Position numbers and translations under genes: made by a program. From contig JBBCGR010000002.1 in the NCBI GenBank assembly GCA_037201625.1, positions 62,001 through 126,000 on the forward strand: a DNA stretch of 64,000 bases, written 5' to 3'. This document shows positions 40,632 through 49,964 of this stretch, one piece after another. Under the pieces are notes generated by a model, which was given only the letters and a program-made list of their open reading frames with translations, made no database searches and was not told where the DNA came from. This DNA is from JAMXLO01 sp037201625 (GTDB lineage Bacteria; Pseudomonadota; Alphaproteobacteria; Acetobacterales; Acetobacteraceae). How positions within the stretch are numbered: the first letter of the stretch is position 1; the number at the start of each line of letters is the position of its first letter.

Positions 40632-43482
40632 CCCCGCTCGCCACCTCCTCCTGAGCCGCCTCCCATTCCGCCAATCGCCGCACGCTCGCCTGCATGAGGT
40701 CCGGCAGGGACCCCGATCGATCGGCGGCCGCATCGCCATCGGCCAGCGCCTCCTCGATCTCCGCCGCCTCATGCCCAAGCCGGAGCAGGCCGACGCTGCG
40801 CGAGGCACTGGCCAGGGTATGCACCTCGCGCAGCAGGGCGCTGCCGCGCGCGACGAGAGCCTGCTCGAGACGGTCGATCATCCGCGGCACTTCCGTGAGG
40901 AACAGCCGCACCACGTCGAGCGCGCCGTCCTGGCCGATATCCTCGGCCAGCAATCCCAGGACCCGTGCGTCCAGCAACGGCCGGGCGCACGCCGCCGCGA
41001 CGGGCTGGCCACCCGCCGCCGCCACCGCCTGGATCGCCGCCGCGAGTTGCTCGAACGGCGCCGGCTTGCTGACGAAGGCGTTCATGCCGGCATCGCGGCA
41101 CGCCGCCTCCCGGCCCTGTTCCGCGTTTGCCGTGAGTCCGATGATCGGCGTCCGCCCGACCGGTCCCGGTTCCGCGCGGATCAGCTTGGTGGCGGTCAGT
41201 CCGTCCATCTCGGGCATCATCAGGTCCATCAGCACCACGTCGTAGGGAATCGAGCGGACCGCCTGGACCGCCTCGGTGCCGTCCGCCACCGCATCGACAC
41301 GGTGGCCCATGCGCTCGATCATCCGGCTGGCGACCAGGCGGTTGGTGCCGTTGTCCTCGGCCAGCAGGATCCTCAGGCGGGACAGCGGCGGGTTCGCAAC
41401 CGTCGCCTCCTCACCGCTCTCGCTGACCTCCATGGGCGCCTCCTTCAGCAGGATGTCGAAGCGGAACGTGCTCCCCTCGCCGACCACGCTCTGGACGCTG
41501 ACCGATCCGCCCATGCGTTCGACCAGGCGGCGGCTGATGGCCAGCCCGAGGCCGCTGCCGCCGAAGCGACGCGAGATGGAACCGTCCACCTGGCTGAATT
41601 CGTCGAACAGGTGGGGCAGCGCTTCGGCAGGAATGCCTATCCCGGTGTCGCCAATCGCCACGGTCAGGCGTACACGGTGCGGCGCATCGCCTGCGGCGGA
41701 CACGTCGATCCTGACCGCGCCACGCTCGGTGAACTTCACCGCGTTGCCCGTCAGGTTCAGCAGGATCTGCCGCAGCCGGCCAGGATCGCCCACCACGCGC
41801 GGCGGCACATCGTCTGCGATCGTCAGCGCCAGATCGAGCCCCTTCTGCTGCGCCGCAGTGGTCAGCATGTCGACGGCGCCCGCGATCGTCGCACGCACGT
41901 CGAACGGCACCTCGTCCAACTCCACGCACGACGCGTCGAGGCGGGAGAAATCCAGGATGTCGTTGACAAGTTGCAGCAGGTGGTCGCCCGACTGGCGGAT
42001 GATCTGCACATAGTGGAACTCCTCGGCGTCGAACCGGCGGTCCATCAGCAGCCCCGCCGCGCCGATGATGCCGTTCAGCGGCGTGCGGATCTCATGGCTC
42101 ATGACGGCGAGGAACTGCGACCGGGCGCGCGCGCCCGACTCCGCCGCATCGCGCGCCGCCGCCAGATCCTGCTCGTTGCGCTTGCGCCCGGTGATGTCCG
42201 TGTAGGTGCGCACCGCGCCGCCGTTCGGCAGCAGCGCCGTGCGAATCTCGAGCACGATGCCGTTGGGCCGCGTCCGCTCATAGACCGGCACGCTCGCGTC
42301 CAGGCCACCGCGTGCCACGAGATCCTGCACCGAGTCCGGCCCGGCACCGGGCGAGGCGAATTCGCCGTGCTCCACCTGCCAGCGCAGGATGTCGTCGAGG
42401 GTGGTGTTCTCCTGCAACAGCCGAGGCGGCAGGCCGAGCAGTTCGCCGACGCGCCGGTTGATCACCGCCACCCTGCGGTCGGGGTCCACCATCACGATGC
42501 CCTGGCTCATGTTCTCGAGCGTCGCGGTGAGTTCCTCCTGATACTTCGCCAGCCGCCGCCGATGGCTGTCGAGCAGCACGCCGATGCAGAGCACCAGCGC
42601 CGTCATGCCGATCCCCGCCACCACATACTGGAAACGGTGCAGGCGGTAGGCGGCGAACACCTCATCCACGCCGAAGCCGACCGCGACGATCAGCGGATAT
42701 TCGGTGAGGCGCCGGTAGCTCACGAACGACGCCTGCCCGGTGACCTCGCCGGCGTCGATGCGGTAGCTGCCCTGGGCGTCGCGCTCCGCAAGCTCGAGCA
42801 GCGGCGAGGCGGCCAGCGGCAGGTCCATGTGCTCGATCGCCGGCCGGCTGGCACGCACATAGCCGTCCAGCCCGACCAGCATGACGAAGCCGTGGCCGAT
42901 CCGCAGCGATTCGTAGAACCGGCCGAGGTAGAACGGATCGAGCGAGGCCACCACGACGCCCAGGAACTCGCCGTCCGGCCCGATGATCCGGCGGGTGAAC
43001 TGCACCGAATAGCGGTTGGACACCCGCCCCAGCACCGGCCGGCTGATGAACAGAGCGTCCCGCGATGCGTCGGCCTGGACGCGGAAATGCTCCCGGTCGC
43101 TGACGTCCACGCGTTCCGCCGCCTGCTCCAGATTGCTCTGCAGCAGCATCCCGGAGCTATCCACCAGAGCGATCTGGAAGGTCTGGTCGTTGATGAAGGC
43201 CCGATCGCGCGCCCAGCCCCGCAGGTTGAACTGCGCCGGATCGCGGGCATAGGCATCGCGCACGATCAGGATCACCTGGTCGATCGCGGCGATCGACCGG
43301 ATGATGTTCTCCTCGAAGGCCAGCGTCAGGTTGCCGGTCTCCTGCCGCACGTCCCGCTCGGTCGCGATCCGCTCCTGCGCGAGTTGCAGCCAGATCGCCC
43401 CCCAGATCAGCGCGAGCACGCTGGCGAGCAGCGCGGCGCGCCCGGCGAAGCGCCCCGCCCGGCGGCGATGCCACGCGGTCAC
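40624..43482 (-). CDS. Membrane hybrid histidine kinase, Cache - PAS - HisKA - HATPase - REC - HPt
   Basis: A 952-residue sensor. GTG 43482 overlaps the stop of the upstream EAL gene (GTGA), so the two are coupled. Two membrane helices (about residues 16-33 and 282-303) enclose a periplasmic double-Cache sensor (LTLAFEENIIRSIAAIDQV to VSYRRLTEYPLIVAVGF). A PAS domain follows (LENMSQGIVMVDPDRRVAVI), then His463 in AVMSHEIRTPLNGI, the ATPase (RRFGGSGLGLAISRRLVERM), a receiver with Asp753 in VVLMDLMMPEMDG, and an HPt domain with His888 in REVHTLASASRSVG. This is a full phosphorelay in one protein. The downstream regulator may be the REC-EAL protein. Confidence 0.9.
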   Translation of the reverse strand: MTAWHRRRAGRFAGRAALLASVLALIWGAIWLQLAQERIATERDVRQETGNLTLAFEENIIRSIAAIDQVILIVRDAYARDPAQFNLRGWARDRAFINDQTFQIALVDSSGMLLQSNLEQAAERVDVSDREHFRVQADASRDALFISRPVLGRVSNRYSVQFTRRIIGPDGEFLGVVVASLDPFYLGRFYESLRIGHGFVMLVGLDGYVRASRPAIEHMDLPLAASPLLELAERDAQGSYRIDAGEVTGQASFVSYRRLTEYPLIVAVGFGVDEVFAAYRLHRFQYVVAGIGMTALVLCIGVLLDSHRRRLAKYQEELTATLENMSQGIVMVDPDRRVAVINRRVGELLGLPPRLLQENTTLDDILRWQVEHGEFASPGAGPDSVQDLVARGGLDASVPVYERTRPNGIVLEIRTALLPNGGAVRTYTDITGRKRNEQDLAAARDAAESGARARSQFLAVMSHEIRTPLNGIIGAAGLLMDRRFDAEEFHYVQIIRQSGDHLLQLVNDILDFSRLDASCVELDEVPFDVRATIAGAVDMLTTAAQQKGLDLALTIADDVPPRVVGDPGRLRQILLNLTGNAVKFTERGAVRIDVSAAGDAPHRVRLTVAIGDTGIGIPAEALPHLFDEFSQVDGSISRRFGGSGLGLAISRRLVERMGGSVSVQSVVGEGSTFRFDILLKEAPMEVSESGEEATVANPPLSRLRILLAEDNGTNRLVASRMIERMGHRVDAVADGTEAVQAVRSIPYDVVLMDLMMPEMDGLTATKLIRAEPGPVGRTPIIGLTANAEQGREAACRDAGMNAFVSKPAPFEQLAAAIQAVAAAGGQPVAAACARPLLDARVLGLLAEDIGQDGALDVVRLFLTEVPRMIDRLEQALVARGSALLREVHTLASASRSVGLLRLGHEAAEIEEALADGDAAADRSGSLPDLMQASVRRLAEWEAAQEEVASGVT

Positions 43483-44678
43483 GGCGCCGTCTCCTGCGCA
43501 TGCTCCGCCATCCACGCCAGCAGCGCGCGCTCCCGCATCGGACGGCCGAACCGCCATCCCTGTGCGATCTGGCAGCCGGCGGTCCGCAGCCGGACGGCCA
43601 CCGCCTCGGTCTCCACGCCTTCGGCCACCACCGACAGGCCAAGCTCGCGCGCCAGCGAGATCGTGGCACGGACGATCTTCCAGGCGTCGTCATCGGTCTC
43701 GCAGGATGCGACGAAGGACCGGTCGATCTTCAGTTCGGTGAACGGCAGGCGCAGCAGGGTCAGCAGCGAGGAATAGCCGGTGCCGAAATCGTCCATCGAC
43801 AGGCCGACGCCTTTGATCCGCAGCCGCGTCAGCAGTTCCATCGCCAGCAGCGGATTGGAGAAGAACGTAGTCTCGGTGATCTCGGCGATCAGCGCACCGG
43901 GCGGCAGGCCATGGCGCAGCAGCAGCGCCTCGATCTCCTCCGGCAGGTCGGCATTGGCCAGCACGAGCGGCGAGATGTTCACCGCGACGCTGCGGCCGGG
44001 AAAGTGGTGACGCCAGCGCTGGCACGCGGCCAGGGCATCGCCGAGCACGCGTCGCGTCAGCTTGCCGATCAGGCCGCTGCGCTCCGCCAGGGGAATGAAC
44101 ACGTCCGGCGGGATCGGCCCATGCAGCGGATGCCGCCACCGTGCCAGCGCCTCGGCGCCGACCATGGCGCCATCGGCCAGCAGCACCTTCGGCTGGAACG
44201 CCGTGACGATCCGGTGCTCATCGAGCGCCTCGCGCAATTCCTCGGCCGTCGGCGAGGCGGGCGGGGGTTGCCCGGCGCGCAGCCGCGGCGGCAGCGGACG
44301 GTCCAGCAGCGCCCGCAGCGCGGATGGCCCGATCGGTTTCGCCAGCGAGCCGGCCACCCGCAGCCCAAGCTCCGTCGCATACCGGATGCTGGCGGCACGG
44401 ACGCGGTTGTCGAGGCGGGAGATGAACACGACCACCGGATCGGCGGGCGAGGCCGCGATCAGTCGCAGCAGGCTGATCCCCTCCTGCTCGCCCAGCGACA
44501 GGTCGAGGACCACCACATCATAGCCGGTGCGGCTGATGCGGCCGCTCGCCTCGTCGAGGGAACCGGCGCTCTCGGCGGCAAAACCGAAGGCCGTCATGGC
44601 CCGCGTGATGATCATGCACTGGACCGGCTCGTCATCCACCACCAGAAGACGGCGAGCGGTGTCGATCTGGGTGTCCAA
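43479..44678 (-). CDS. Response regulator with EAL c-di-GMP phosphodiesterase domain
   Basis: A 399-residue protein with an N-terminal receiver (LLVVDDEPVQCMIITRAM, Asp in VVVLDLSLGEQEGISLL, Lys in GSLAKPIG) and a C-terminal EAL domain from about 150. The EAL motifs are complete: GAEALARWRHP, VNISPLVL, IAEITETTFF, SMDDFGTGYSSL, LKIDRSFVASC and VVAEGVETEA. It is therefore predicted to hydrolyse cyclic di-GMP. TTG 44678 is chosen as start since GGAG lies about eight bases upstream. Coupling to the HPt-containing hybrid kinase suggests a phosphorelay that controls c-di-GMP. Confidence 0.88.
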   Translation of the reverse strand: MDTQIDTARRLLVVDDEPVQCMIITRAMTAFGFAAESAGSLDEASGRISRTGYDVVVLDLSLGEQEGISLLRLIAASPADPVVVFISRLDNRVRAASIRYATELGLRVAGSLAKPIGPSALRALLDRPLPPRLRAGQPPPASPTAEELREALDEHRIVTAFQPKVLLADGAMVGAEALARWRHPLHGPIPPDVFIPLAERSGLIGKLTRRVLGDALAACQRWRHHFPGRSVAVNISPLVLANADLPEEIEALLLRHGLPPGALIAEITETTFFSNPLLAMELLTRLRIKGVGLSMDDFGTGYSSLLTLLRLPFTELKIDRSFVASCETDDDAWKIVRATISLARELGLSVVAEGVETEAVAVRLRTAGCQIAQGWRFGRPMRERALLAWMAEHAQETAP

Positions 44679-44787
44679 GGATGCTCCGGGTCGCGGTGGC
44701 GGATATCGAACTATCGTCCGGAGGCATGAAGAACCCGTGAACCGAGGGAGATTGACACGGCGCGGTCCGACTGGGTGTTGTGCCCGC

Positions 44788-45660
44788 ATGCGCAAGGCGG
44801 CCGGCATCCTCGCGGCATTGCTCCTGCTGCTCGCCGGACCGGCGGCGGCCGATGGCGGCGCATCCCTGCAGGCCCGCTACTTCGTCACCAGCGACGGCGT
44901 CCGGCTGCACTACCTGGAGGGCGGGCCGCGGCTCGGCCACACCATCGTCTTTGTGCCCGGCTGGACGATGCCCGCCTGGATCTGGCAGCCGCAGTTGCAG
45001 GCATTCGCCCGGCAGTACCATGTCGTGGCCTTCGATCCGCGCGGGCAGGGCGATTCGGATGCACCGGCCTCCGGCTACGAGCCGGGGCGGCGCAGCCAGG
45101 ACATCGCCGAACTGATCGCGAACCTGACGCCTGTCCCGGTGGTGCTGGTGGGCTGGTCGCTCGGGGTGCTCGATTCGCTCGCCTATGTGCGGGCGCATGG
45201 CGACATGAAGATCGCCGGCCTGGTGCTGGTGGACAATTCGGTGGGCGAGGAACCGCCACCGCCGCCGCGCGCCCCCCGCCGCGCCCCCACCCCGGTCCTG
45301 CCGCACGCCGTCGCCATGCACCGGTTCGTCCTCGGCATGTTCCACCGGCGGCCGAGCGACACCTATATCGACCGCCTCACGGAGGCGACGCTGCGCACGC
45401 CGGAACCCGCCAGCCGCGCGCTGCTGTCCTACCCGGTGCCGCGCACCTACTGGCGCGACGCGGTGTACTCGACGCGCAAGCCGGTGCTCTACGTGGTGCG
45501 CCCGGGCTGGCTGTCGGAACAGGCGGCGAACCTGGCGCGCAACCGGCCCGGGACCCAGATCGCCGTGTTCCCCGATGCCGGGCATGCGCTGTTCGTCGAC
45601 GATGCGGACCGGTTCAACACCCTGCTGGCGGGCTTCATCTCGCGGACCGTCTGGCCGTGA
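44788..45660 (+). CDS. Exported alpha/beta hydrolase
   Basis: A 290-residue hydrolase with a Sec signal peptide (MRKAAGILAALLLLLAGPAA, cut near AAADG). Catalytic Ser124 is in VLVGWSLGVLDS and His266 in FPDAGHALFVDD; HTIVFVPGWTMPAWIWQ gives the oxyanion-hole region. A Pro-rich insertion (EEPPPPPRAPRR) lies in the lid region. Its stop overlaps the next gene's GTG (GTGA 45657-45660). The operon with a spermidine-synthase-like membrane protein and an exported PCMT suggests a shared envelope function. Confidence 0.85.
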   Translation: MRKAAGILAALLLLLAGPAAADGGASLQARYFVTSDGVRLHYLEGGPRLGHTIVFVPGWTMPAWIWQPQLQAFARQYHVVAFDPRGQGDSDAPASGYEPGRRSQDIAELIANLTPVPVVLVGWSLGVLDSLAYVRAHGDMKIAGLVLVDNSVGEEPPPPPRAPRRAPTPVLPHAVAMHRFVLGMFHRRPSDTYIDRLTEATLRTPEPASRALLSYPVPRTYWRDAVYSTRKPVLYVVRPGWLSEQAANLARNRPGTQIAVFPDAGHALFVDDADRFNTLLAGFISRTVWP

Positions 45661-48113
45661 GGCTCCGCGCGGCGCTGGTGCCGCTGTTCCTCGTGTCGCT
45701 GGCCGCAGTCGGCTACGAGACCGCGCTCACCCGCTACTTCGCCGTCGCGAAATGGTCGGAATACGGCTACTGGGTGATCTCCATCGTGATGGTGGGCTTC
45801 GCGTTCAGCGGCGTGGTCCTCGCGCTGTTCCGCGACTGGTTCGCCCGCCACGGCGAGACGCTGCTCGCAGCACTGCCGGCGCTGCTGGTGGGCACCGCGG
45901 CGCTAGGTTTCCACCTGACCACGACCAACCCCTTCAACCCGCTGCAACTGCAGAACCCGGCCACCTGGCAGCCGCAGATCTGGAATATCGCCGGCTACTA
46001 CGCGGGCCTGCTGCCGTTCTTCTTCCTGGCCGGCCTGTTCGTCAGCCTGAGCTTCGTGCTGAACGCCGACCGGATCGGCCAGGTCTACGGCTACGACCTC
46101 ACCGGCGCAGGCGCGGGTGCCGCCCTGGTGCTGGTGGCGATGTTCACGGTTCACGCGTTCTTCCTGGTGCCGCTGCTGCTGGTGCCGCTCGCCGCCAGCG
46201 CCTGCTTCGCCGCCGGCCGCTGGCGCCTGGCCAGCATGGCCGCCGCCGTGCTGGTGCTGATCGGCGGCGAGGCGCTGCTGCTGCTGGGCAACCGCGCCGA
46301 GTACAACGACTTCAAGGCGATCTACGCGCCGCTGCATACGCCGGACGCGCGCGAGGTGGCCTCCGTGCTGTCGCCGCGCGGCGACTACTCGCTGCTGGAC
46401 GACTTCACCGAGCGCGTCGACACCGACATCTCCAACAACGCCGGCATGCTGGGCGTGCCCGGTCCGCCGCAGACCTTCGGCCTGTACCGCGACGGCAACC
46501 GCATCGCCGCGCTGCCCAAGCCGGGACCGCTCGACGTCGGCTATGCCCCGGCCGCGCTGGACGGGCTGCCGTACAAGCTGATCCCGCATGCCAACGTGCT
46601 GCTCGCCGGCGCATCGGGCGGCTTTCGGATCGCCCAGGTGCTCGCCCTCGGCGCCGAACGCATCCGTGTGCTGGAGCCGGAGCCGGTGCTGCTCCGGGCG
46701 TTGCGCGAGGGACTTGGGCCGGCGCCGCCCTGGCAGGCCGACGGCCGTGTCACCCTGTCCGGCGAGGGGCCGGTCGCGGCGGTCGCCAACGGCGCCGGCT
46801 ATGACATCATCGACCTGTCGGCCGATTTCCTCGACGCGGCCGAGGCGAACGCGACGGCCTTCACGGTGCAGGCGCTGGCGGGCGACCTGAAGGCGCTGGC
46901 CCCGGGCGGCATCGTGTCCGTGCCGGTGTCGATCCGCGACTTCCCGGTCTACGCGCTGCGCGTGCTGGCGACGGCGCGCGCCGCGCTGCGCGAGGCCGGC
47001 ATCACCGACCCGGCCGCCCACACCATCGTCTATCGCTCGGCCTGGAGCGCCCGGATCCTGCTGTCCAACCGGCCGTGGGACGCCGCCCGCATCGCGGCCG
47101 TGCGCGCCTTCTGCGACGAGCGTTCGTTCGACGTGTCGTGGTATCCGGGCATGGACCCGGCGGCGGCACGGGACTCGATCTACAACGACCTGCCGGCGGT
47201 CTCCTTCGCCAGCGGCGAGGTGACGTCCGACGGCCCCGCCGATTCGATCGCCGATGAGGCCGGCGCGGTGCTGGCGGACACGGCCACGCCCTCGCGCGCG
47301 GCGTTCAACCTGGCGCCGGTGACGCTGGACCGGCCGTTCTTCTATGCCGTGCTGCGGCTGGACCAGCTCGACACGATCCTGAAGCGGCTGGAGATCCTGC
47401 CGCAGGCCGAGATCGGCGCGCTGGTCAACCTGGCCGTGCTGGCACAGGCGGTGGTGATCGCGGTGCTCGTGCTGCTGGTGCCGCTCGCGGCGCCACGCCG
47501 GCTGCGGCTGCCCGACACGGGGATGCTGCGGCCGATCGTGTATTTTCCCGCCCTCGGGCTCGGCTTCCTGTTCATCGAGATCTTCCTGATCGAGAAGGCC
47601 AGCCTGTGGCTGAACGACCGCACCTCGGGCTTTGCCCTGGTGCTCACCGGGATGCTGGTGTTCTCCGGCATCGGCGCGATGCTGGCGGACCGGCTGGCGG
47701 CGATCGCGCGGCGGGCCGTGGTGGTGGCGTGCCTGATCATCCTCGCCTGGTGCGCCCTGGTCCTGGCGCTGCTGCAGCCGGCCATCCTGGCCACGCTCGA
47801 CCTGCCCTGGCTGGCGCGCGCGGGTCTCGTGCTGGCGGTGCTCGCGCCGGTGTCGCTGGCGCTCGGCCTGCCCTTCCCGCTCGGGCTGGAGCGCGCCGGC
47901 TCGGGCAGCCTGCTGCCCTGGGCCTGGGGGCTCAACGGTGCGTTCTCTGTGGTGGCGACGCCACTCGCCAACCTGATCGCACGCGAGGCGGGGTTCAGCC
48001 GGGTTCTGCTGACCGCCGGCCTGCTGTATGTGATCGCCCTCGTGATGTTTCCGGCAGCAAGGAAGAGCCGCGCGTGGCAGCCAATCTCAGCAAGTTCACG
48101 CGCCGCGGAGTGA
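45657..48113 (+). CDS. Membrane-embedded spermidine-synthase-like protein
   Basis: An 818-residue protein starting with GTG in the overlap. The N-terminus has about six membrane helices (first RLRAALVPLFLVSLAAVGYE, later FFFLAGLFVSLSFVLNAD and VYGYDLTGAGAGAALVL). A central cytoplasmic or periplasmic domain of about 300 residues has the Rossmann fold of aminopropyltransferases (NVLLAGASGGFRIAQVLALG, then IRVLEPEPVLLRAL). A second bundle of about six helices follows (FPALGLGFLFIEIFLIEKAS). Such fusions are widespread but have no settled function. The glycine box is GASGG, not the catalytic GGGDGG, and no polyamine-binding motif is obvious. It overlaps the next gene by 40 bases. Confidence 0.75.
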   Translation: MRLRAALVPLFLVSLAAVGYETALTRYFAVAKWSEYGYWVISIVMVGFAFSGVVLALFRDWFARHGETLLAALPALLVGTAALGFHLTTTNPFNPLQLQNPATWQPQIWNIAGYYAGLLPFFFLAGLFVSLSFVLNADRIGQVYGYDLTGAGAGAALVLVAMFTVHAFFLVPLLLVPLAASACFAAGRWRLASMAAAVLVLIGGEALLLLGNRAEYNDFKAIYAPLHTPDAREVASVLSPRGDYSLLDDFTERVDTDISNNAGMLGVPGPPQTFGLYRDGNRIAALPKPGPLDVGYAPAALDGLPYKLIPHANVLLAGASGGFRIAQVLALGAERIRVLEPEPVLLRALREGLGPAPPWQADGRVTLSGEGPVAAVANGAGYDIIDLSADFLDAAEANATAFTVQALAGDLKALAPGGIVSVPVSIRDFPVYALRVLATARAALREAGITDPAAHTIVYRSAWSARILLSNRPWDAARIAAVRAFCDERSFDVSWYPGMDPAAARDSIYNDLPAVSFASGEVTSDGPADSIADEAGAVLADTATPSRAAFNLAPVTLDRPFFYAVLRLDQLDTILKRLEILPQAEIGALVNLAVLAQAVVIAVLVLLVPLAAPRRLRLPDTGMLRPIVYFPALGLGFLFIEIFLIEKASLWLNDRTSGFALVLTGMLVFSGIGAMLADRLAAIARRAVVVACLIILAWCALVLALLQPAILATLDLPWLARAGLVLAVLAPVSLALGLPFPLGLERAGSGSLLPWAWGLNGAFSVVATPLANLIAREAGFSRVLLTAGLLYVIALVMFPAARKSRAWQPISASSRAAE

Positions 48114-49042
48114 TCTCCGCCGCCGGCGCACTGTCCCTGGTGCGTCCGTCGCACGCCGCGCCGACGTGGACGCGCGCAGCCTATGAGGCGGCGATGAACG
48201 CGTCGGGCCGCCCGGTCAGCCTGACCGACGCGCAGTTCGATGCGATCCAGAAGCGCAAGCCCGCCGCGATGCGCCACATCGAGTCGTACCTGAAGGAGCG
48301 GCTGGGCGCCGCCGATCCCGCGGTGATGGCCGCGTTCGAGGCGGTGCCGCGGGAGTATTTCCACTACATCTACTCCGAGCGCCGGGCGACGCCGGGCGAT
48401 GCCTATGAGGACACGCCGAAGCCCTGGGGCCTGGGCTATGGCTCGGCGCTGTCCGACTATCTCGGCCAAGCCTACATGACGCAGATCTGCAAGCCGAAGG
48501 CCGGCGACGTGACGCTCGAGGTCGGCACCGGCAGCGGCTTCCAAAGCTCGTTGCTGTCGCGCATCGTCAAGCAGGCCTATTCGATCGAGATCATCGAGCC
48601 GCTGGGCAAGGCGGTCGGCCGGATCTTCGCGCCGCTCGGCTACGACAACGTGCACAGCCGCGTGGGTGACGGGTATTTCGGCTGGCCCGAGGTGCCGGGC
48701 GGCTTCGATATCATCATCGTGACCTGCGCCGCGCAGTACGCGCCGCCCGACCTGTTCAAGCAGTTGAAGACCGGCGGGCGGATGGTGATTCCGATCGGCC
48801 AGCCGTTCAAGCGCGGCCAGGTGCTGTACGTCTATACCAAGGACGAAGAGGGCAAGGTGCACTCGAAGCGCGACATGGGGGTGTTCTTCATCCCGATGAC
48901 CGGCGCGATCTCGAAGAACCCCGCCCCGCACGGCGCCATCACCGCGACCGCCCCGCCGGACAAGCCCGCTGCAGCGCCGGCGCCCGACAAACCCCCGGCC
49001 GAGAAGCCCGCCGAGGCGTCGGACAAGAAGGCGGGCGACTGA
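48074..49042 (+). CDS. Exported protein-L-isoaspartate O-methyltransferase
   Basis: A 322-residue PCMT. GTG 48074 is chosen for the GGAAGAG site upstream; it lies 40 bases inside the previous gene. A twin-arginine-like signal (KFTRRGVISAAGALSLV, cut after HAA) precedes the enzyme. The core has VPREYFHYIYSERR, GSALSDYLGQAYMTQIC, the SAM motif LEVGTGSGFQSSLL and VTCAAQYAPPDLFKQLKTGG. The C-terminus is a Pro/Ala/Lys-rich tail (PDKPAAAPAPDKPP). Most PCMTs are cytoplasmic and repair damaged Asp/Asn; an exported one implies envelope protein repair or another substrate. SAM supply outside the cytoplasm is then a puzzle, unless Tat exports the enzyme with SAM bound. Confidence 0.82.
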   Translation: MAANLSKFTRRGVISAAGALSLVRPSHAAPTWTRAAYEAAMNASGRPVSLTDAQFDAIQKRKPAAMRHIESYLKERLGAADPAVMAAFEAVPREYFHYIYSERRATPGDAYEDTPKPWGLGYGSALSDYLGQAYMTQICKPKAGDVTLEVGTGSGFQSSLLSRIVKQAYSIEIIEPLGKAVGRIFAPLGYDNVHSRVGDGYFGWPEVPGGFDIIIVTCAAQYAPPDLFKQLKTGGRMVIPIGQPFKRGQVLYVYTKDEEGKVHSKRDMGVFFIPMTGAISKNPAPHGAITATAPPDKPAAAPAPDKPPAEKPAEASDKKAGD

Positions 49043-49049
49043 ACCCTCG

Positions 49050-49101
49050 TTGCGAGCGGAGCGAAGCAATCTCCATGGGGATTGCTTCGCTCCGCTCGCA
49101 A
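49050..49101. repeat. Palindromic intergenic unit, likely also terminator
   Basis: A perfect 22-bp inverted repeat (49050-49071 with 49080-49101) with an 8-base loop. Its arm TTGCGAGCGGAGCGAAGCAA is a palindromic unit scattered between genes in many alphaproteobacteria. It starts eight bases after the PCMT stop and would form a very stable hairpin, so it likely ends the transcript of the upstream trio. Confidence 0.8.
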
Positions 49102-49190
49102 TGACAGGGCACCTGCGCGACGGCGGGGGATCGGCTCCATTGTCATCGTCCGGCCGGCGCCGCAATCTTCCGGCGCCGCAGGAGGAAACC

Positions 49191-49964
49191 ATGGGCTACG
49201 AACACATCCTGGTCGACGTGGAGGACGGCGTCGGCACCCTGACGCTCAACCGCCCCGACGTGCTCAACGCCATGAACCGCAGGCTGTCCGCCGAACTGCA
49301 CGACGCGGTGAAGGCGATGGACGCCGATGATGCGGTCGGCTGCATCGTGATCACCGGCGCCGGCACGCGCGCCTTCTCGGCCGGCGGCGACATCCACGAG
49401 CAGCGCGACGACGACCGCCGCTACAGCTTCGAACAACTCGAGGCCATGCGCGAGGGCCGCCGCGCCTACGACATCGCCGCCTCGGCCAAGCCGACGATCG
49501 GCATGATGAACGGCCTCGCCTATGGCGGGGCGGCGGTGCTGGCATCCTCGCTCGACATGCGCGTCGGCTGCGAGGACACGAAGTTCCGCTTCCTCGCCGC
49601 CGCCTATGGCCGCATCAACAGCACCTGGTCGCTCGGCGCGCAGATCGGCTGGCCGCTCGCCAAGGAATTGCTGTTCACCGCACGCGTCGTCGGCGCCGAG
49701 GAGGCGTTCCGCATCGGCCTGCTCAACCACCTGGTGCCGCGCGCGCAGCTTCGCGAGAAGACCATGGAGCTTGCGCGCATGATCGCGAACAACCACCGCG
49801 GCGCGGTGATCGGCGTGAAGGCGCTGCTGCTGCAACAGAAAGGCGAGAGCCAGGAGCGCGCCTACGAGATCGAGCAGGACTACACGACGAACGTGATGCG
49901 CGGCGCCAAGGCCGAGGATGCGTTCCCCGACTTCATCGCGCGTCACGGAAGGCCGGCCGCCTGA
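49191..49964 (+). CDS. Enoyl-CoA hydratase/isomerase family protein
   Basis: A 257-residue crotonase-fold protein. ATG 49191 has GGAGGAAACC directly upstream. It shows GTLTLNRPDVLNAMNRRLS, the oxyanion-hole strand FSAGGDIHEQRDDDRR and PTIGMMNGLAYGGAAVLASS, and YGRINSTWSLGAQI near the substrate pocket. The typical hydratase Glu pair is not clearly in place, so it may act on an unusual CoA ester. It overlaps the next crotonase gene by TGATG, so the two are made together. Confidence 0.82.
   Translation: MGYEHILVDVEDGVGTLTLNRPDVLNAMNRRLSAELHDAVKAMDADDAVGCIVITGAGTRAFSAGGDIHEQRDDDRRYSFEQLEAMREGRRAYDIAASAKPTIGMMNGLAYGGAAVLASSLDMRVGCEDTKFRFLAAAYGRINSTWSLGAQIGWPLAKELLFTARVVGAEEAFRIGLLNHLVPRAQLREKTMELARMIANNHRGAVIGVKALLLQQKGESQERAYEIEQDYTTNVMRGAKAEDAFPDFIARHGRPAA

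Noticed and set aside
40771..43776. Uninterrupted plus-strand frame of about 1000 codons opposite the hybrid kinase
   Set aside because: It mirrors the kinase codons in antisense, is His/Arg/Gln-rich without domains, and the opposite strand has every kinase motif. High GC makes such shadows common.
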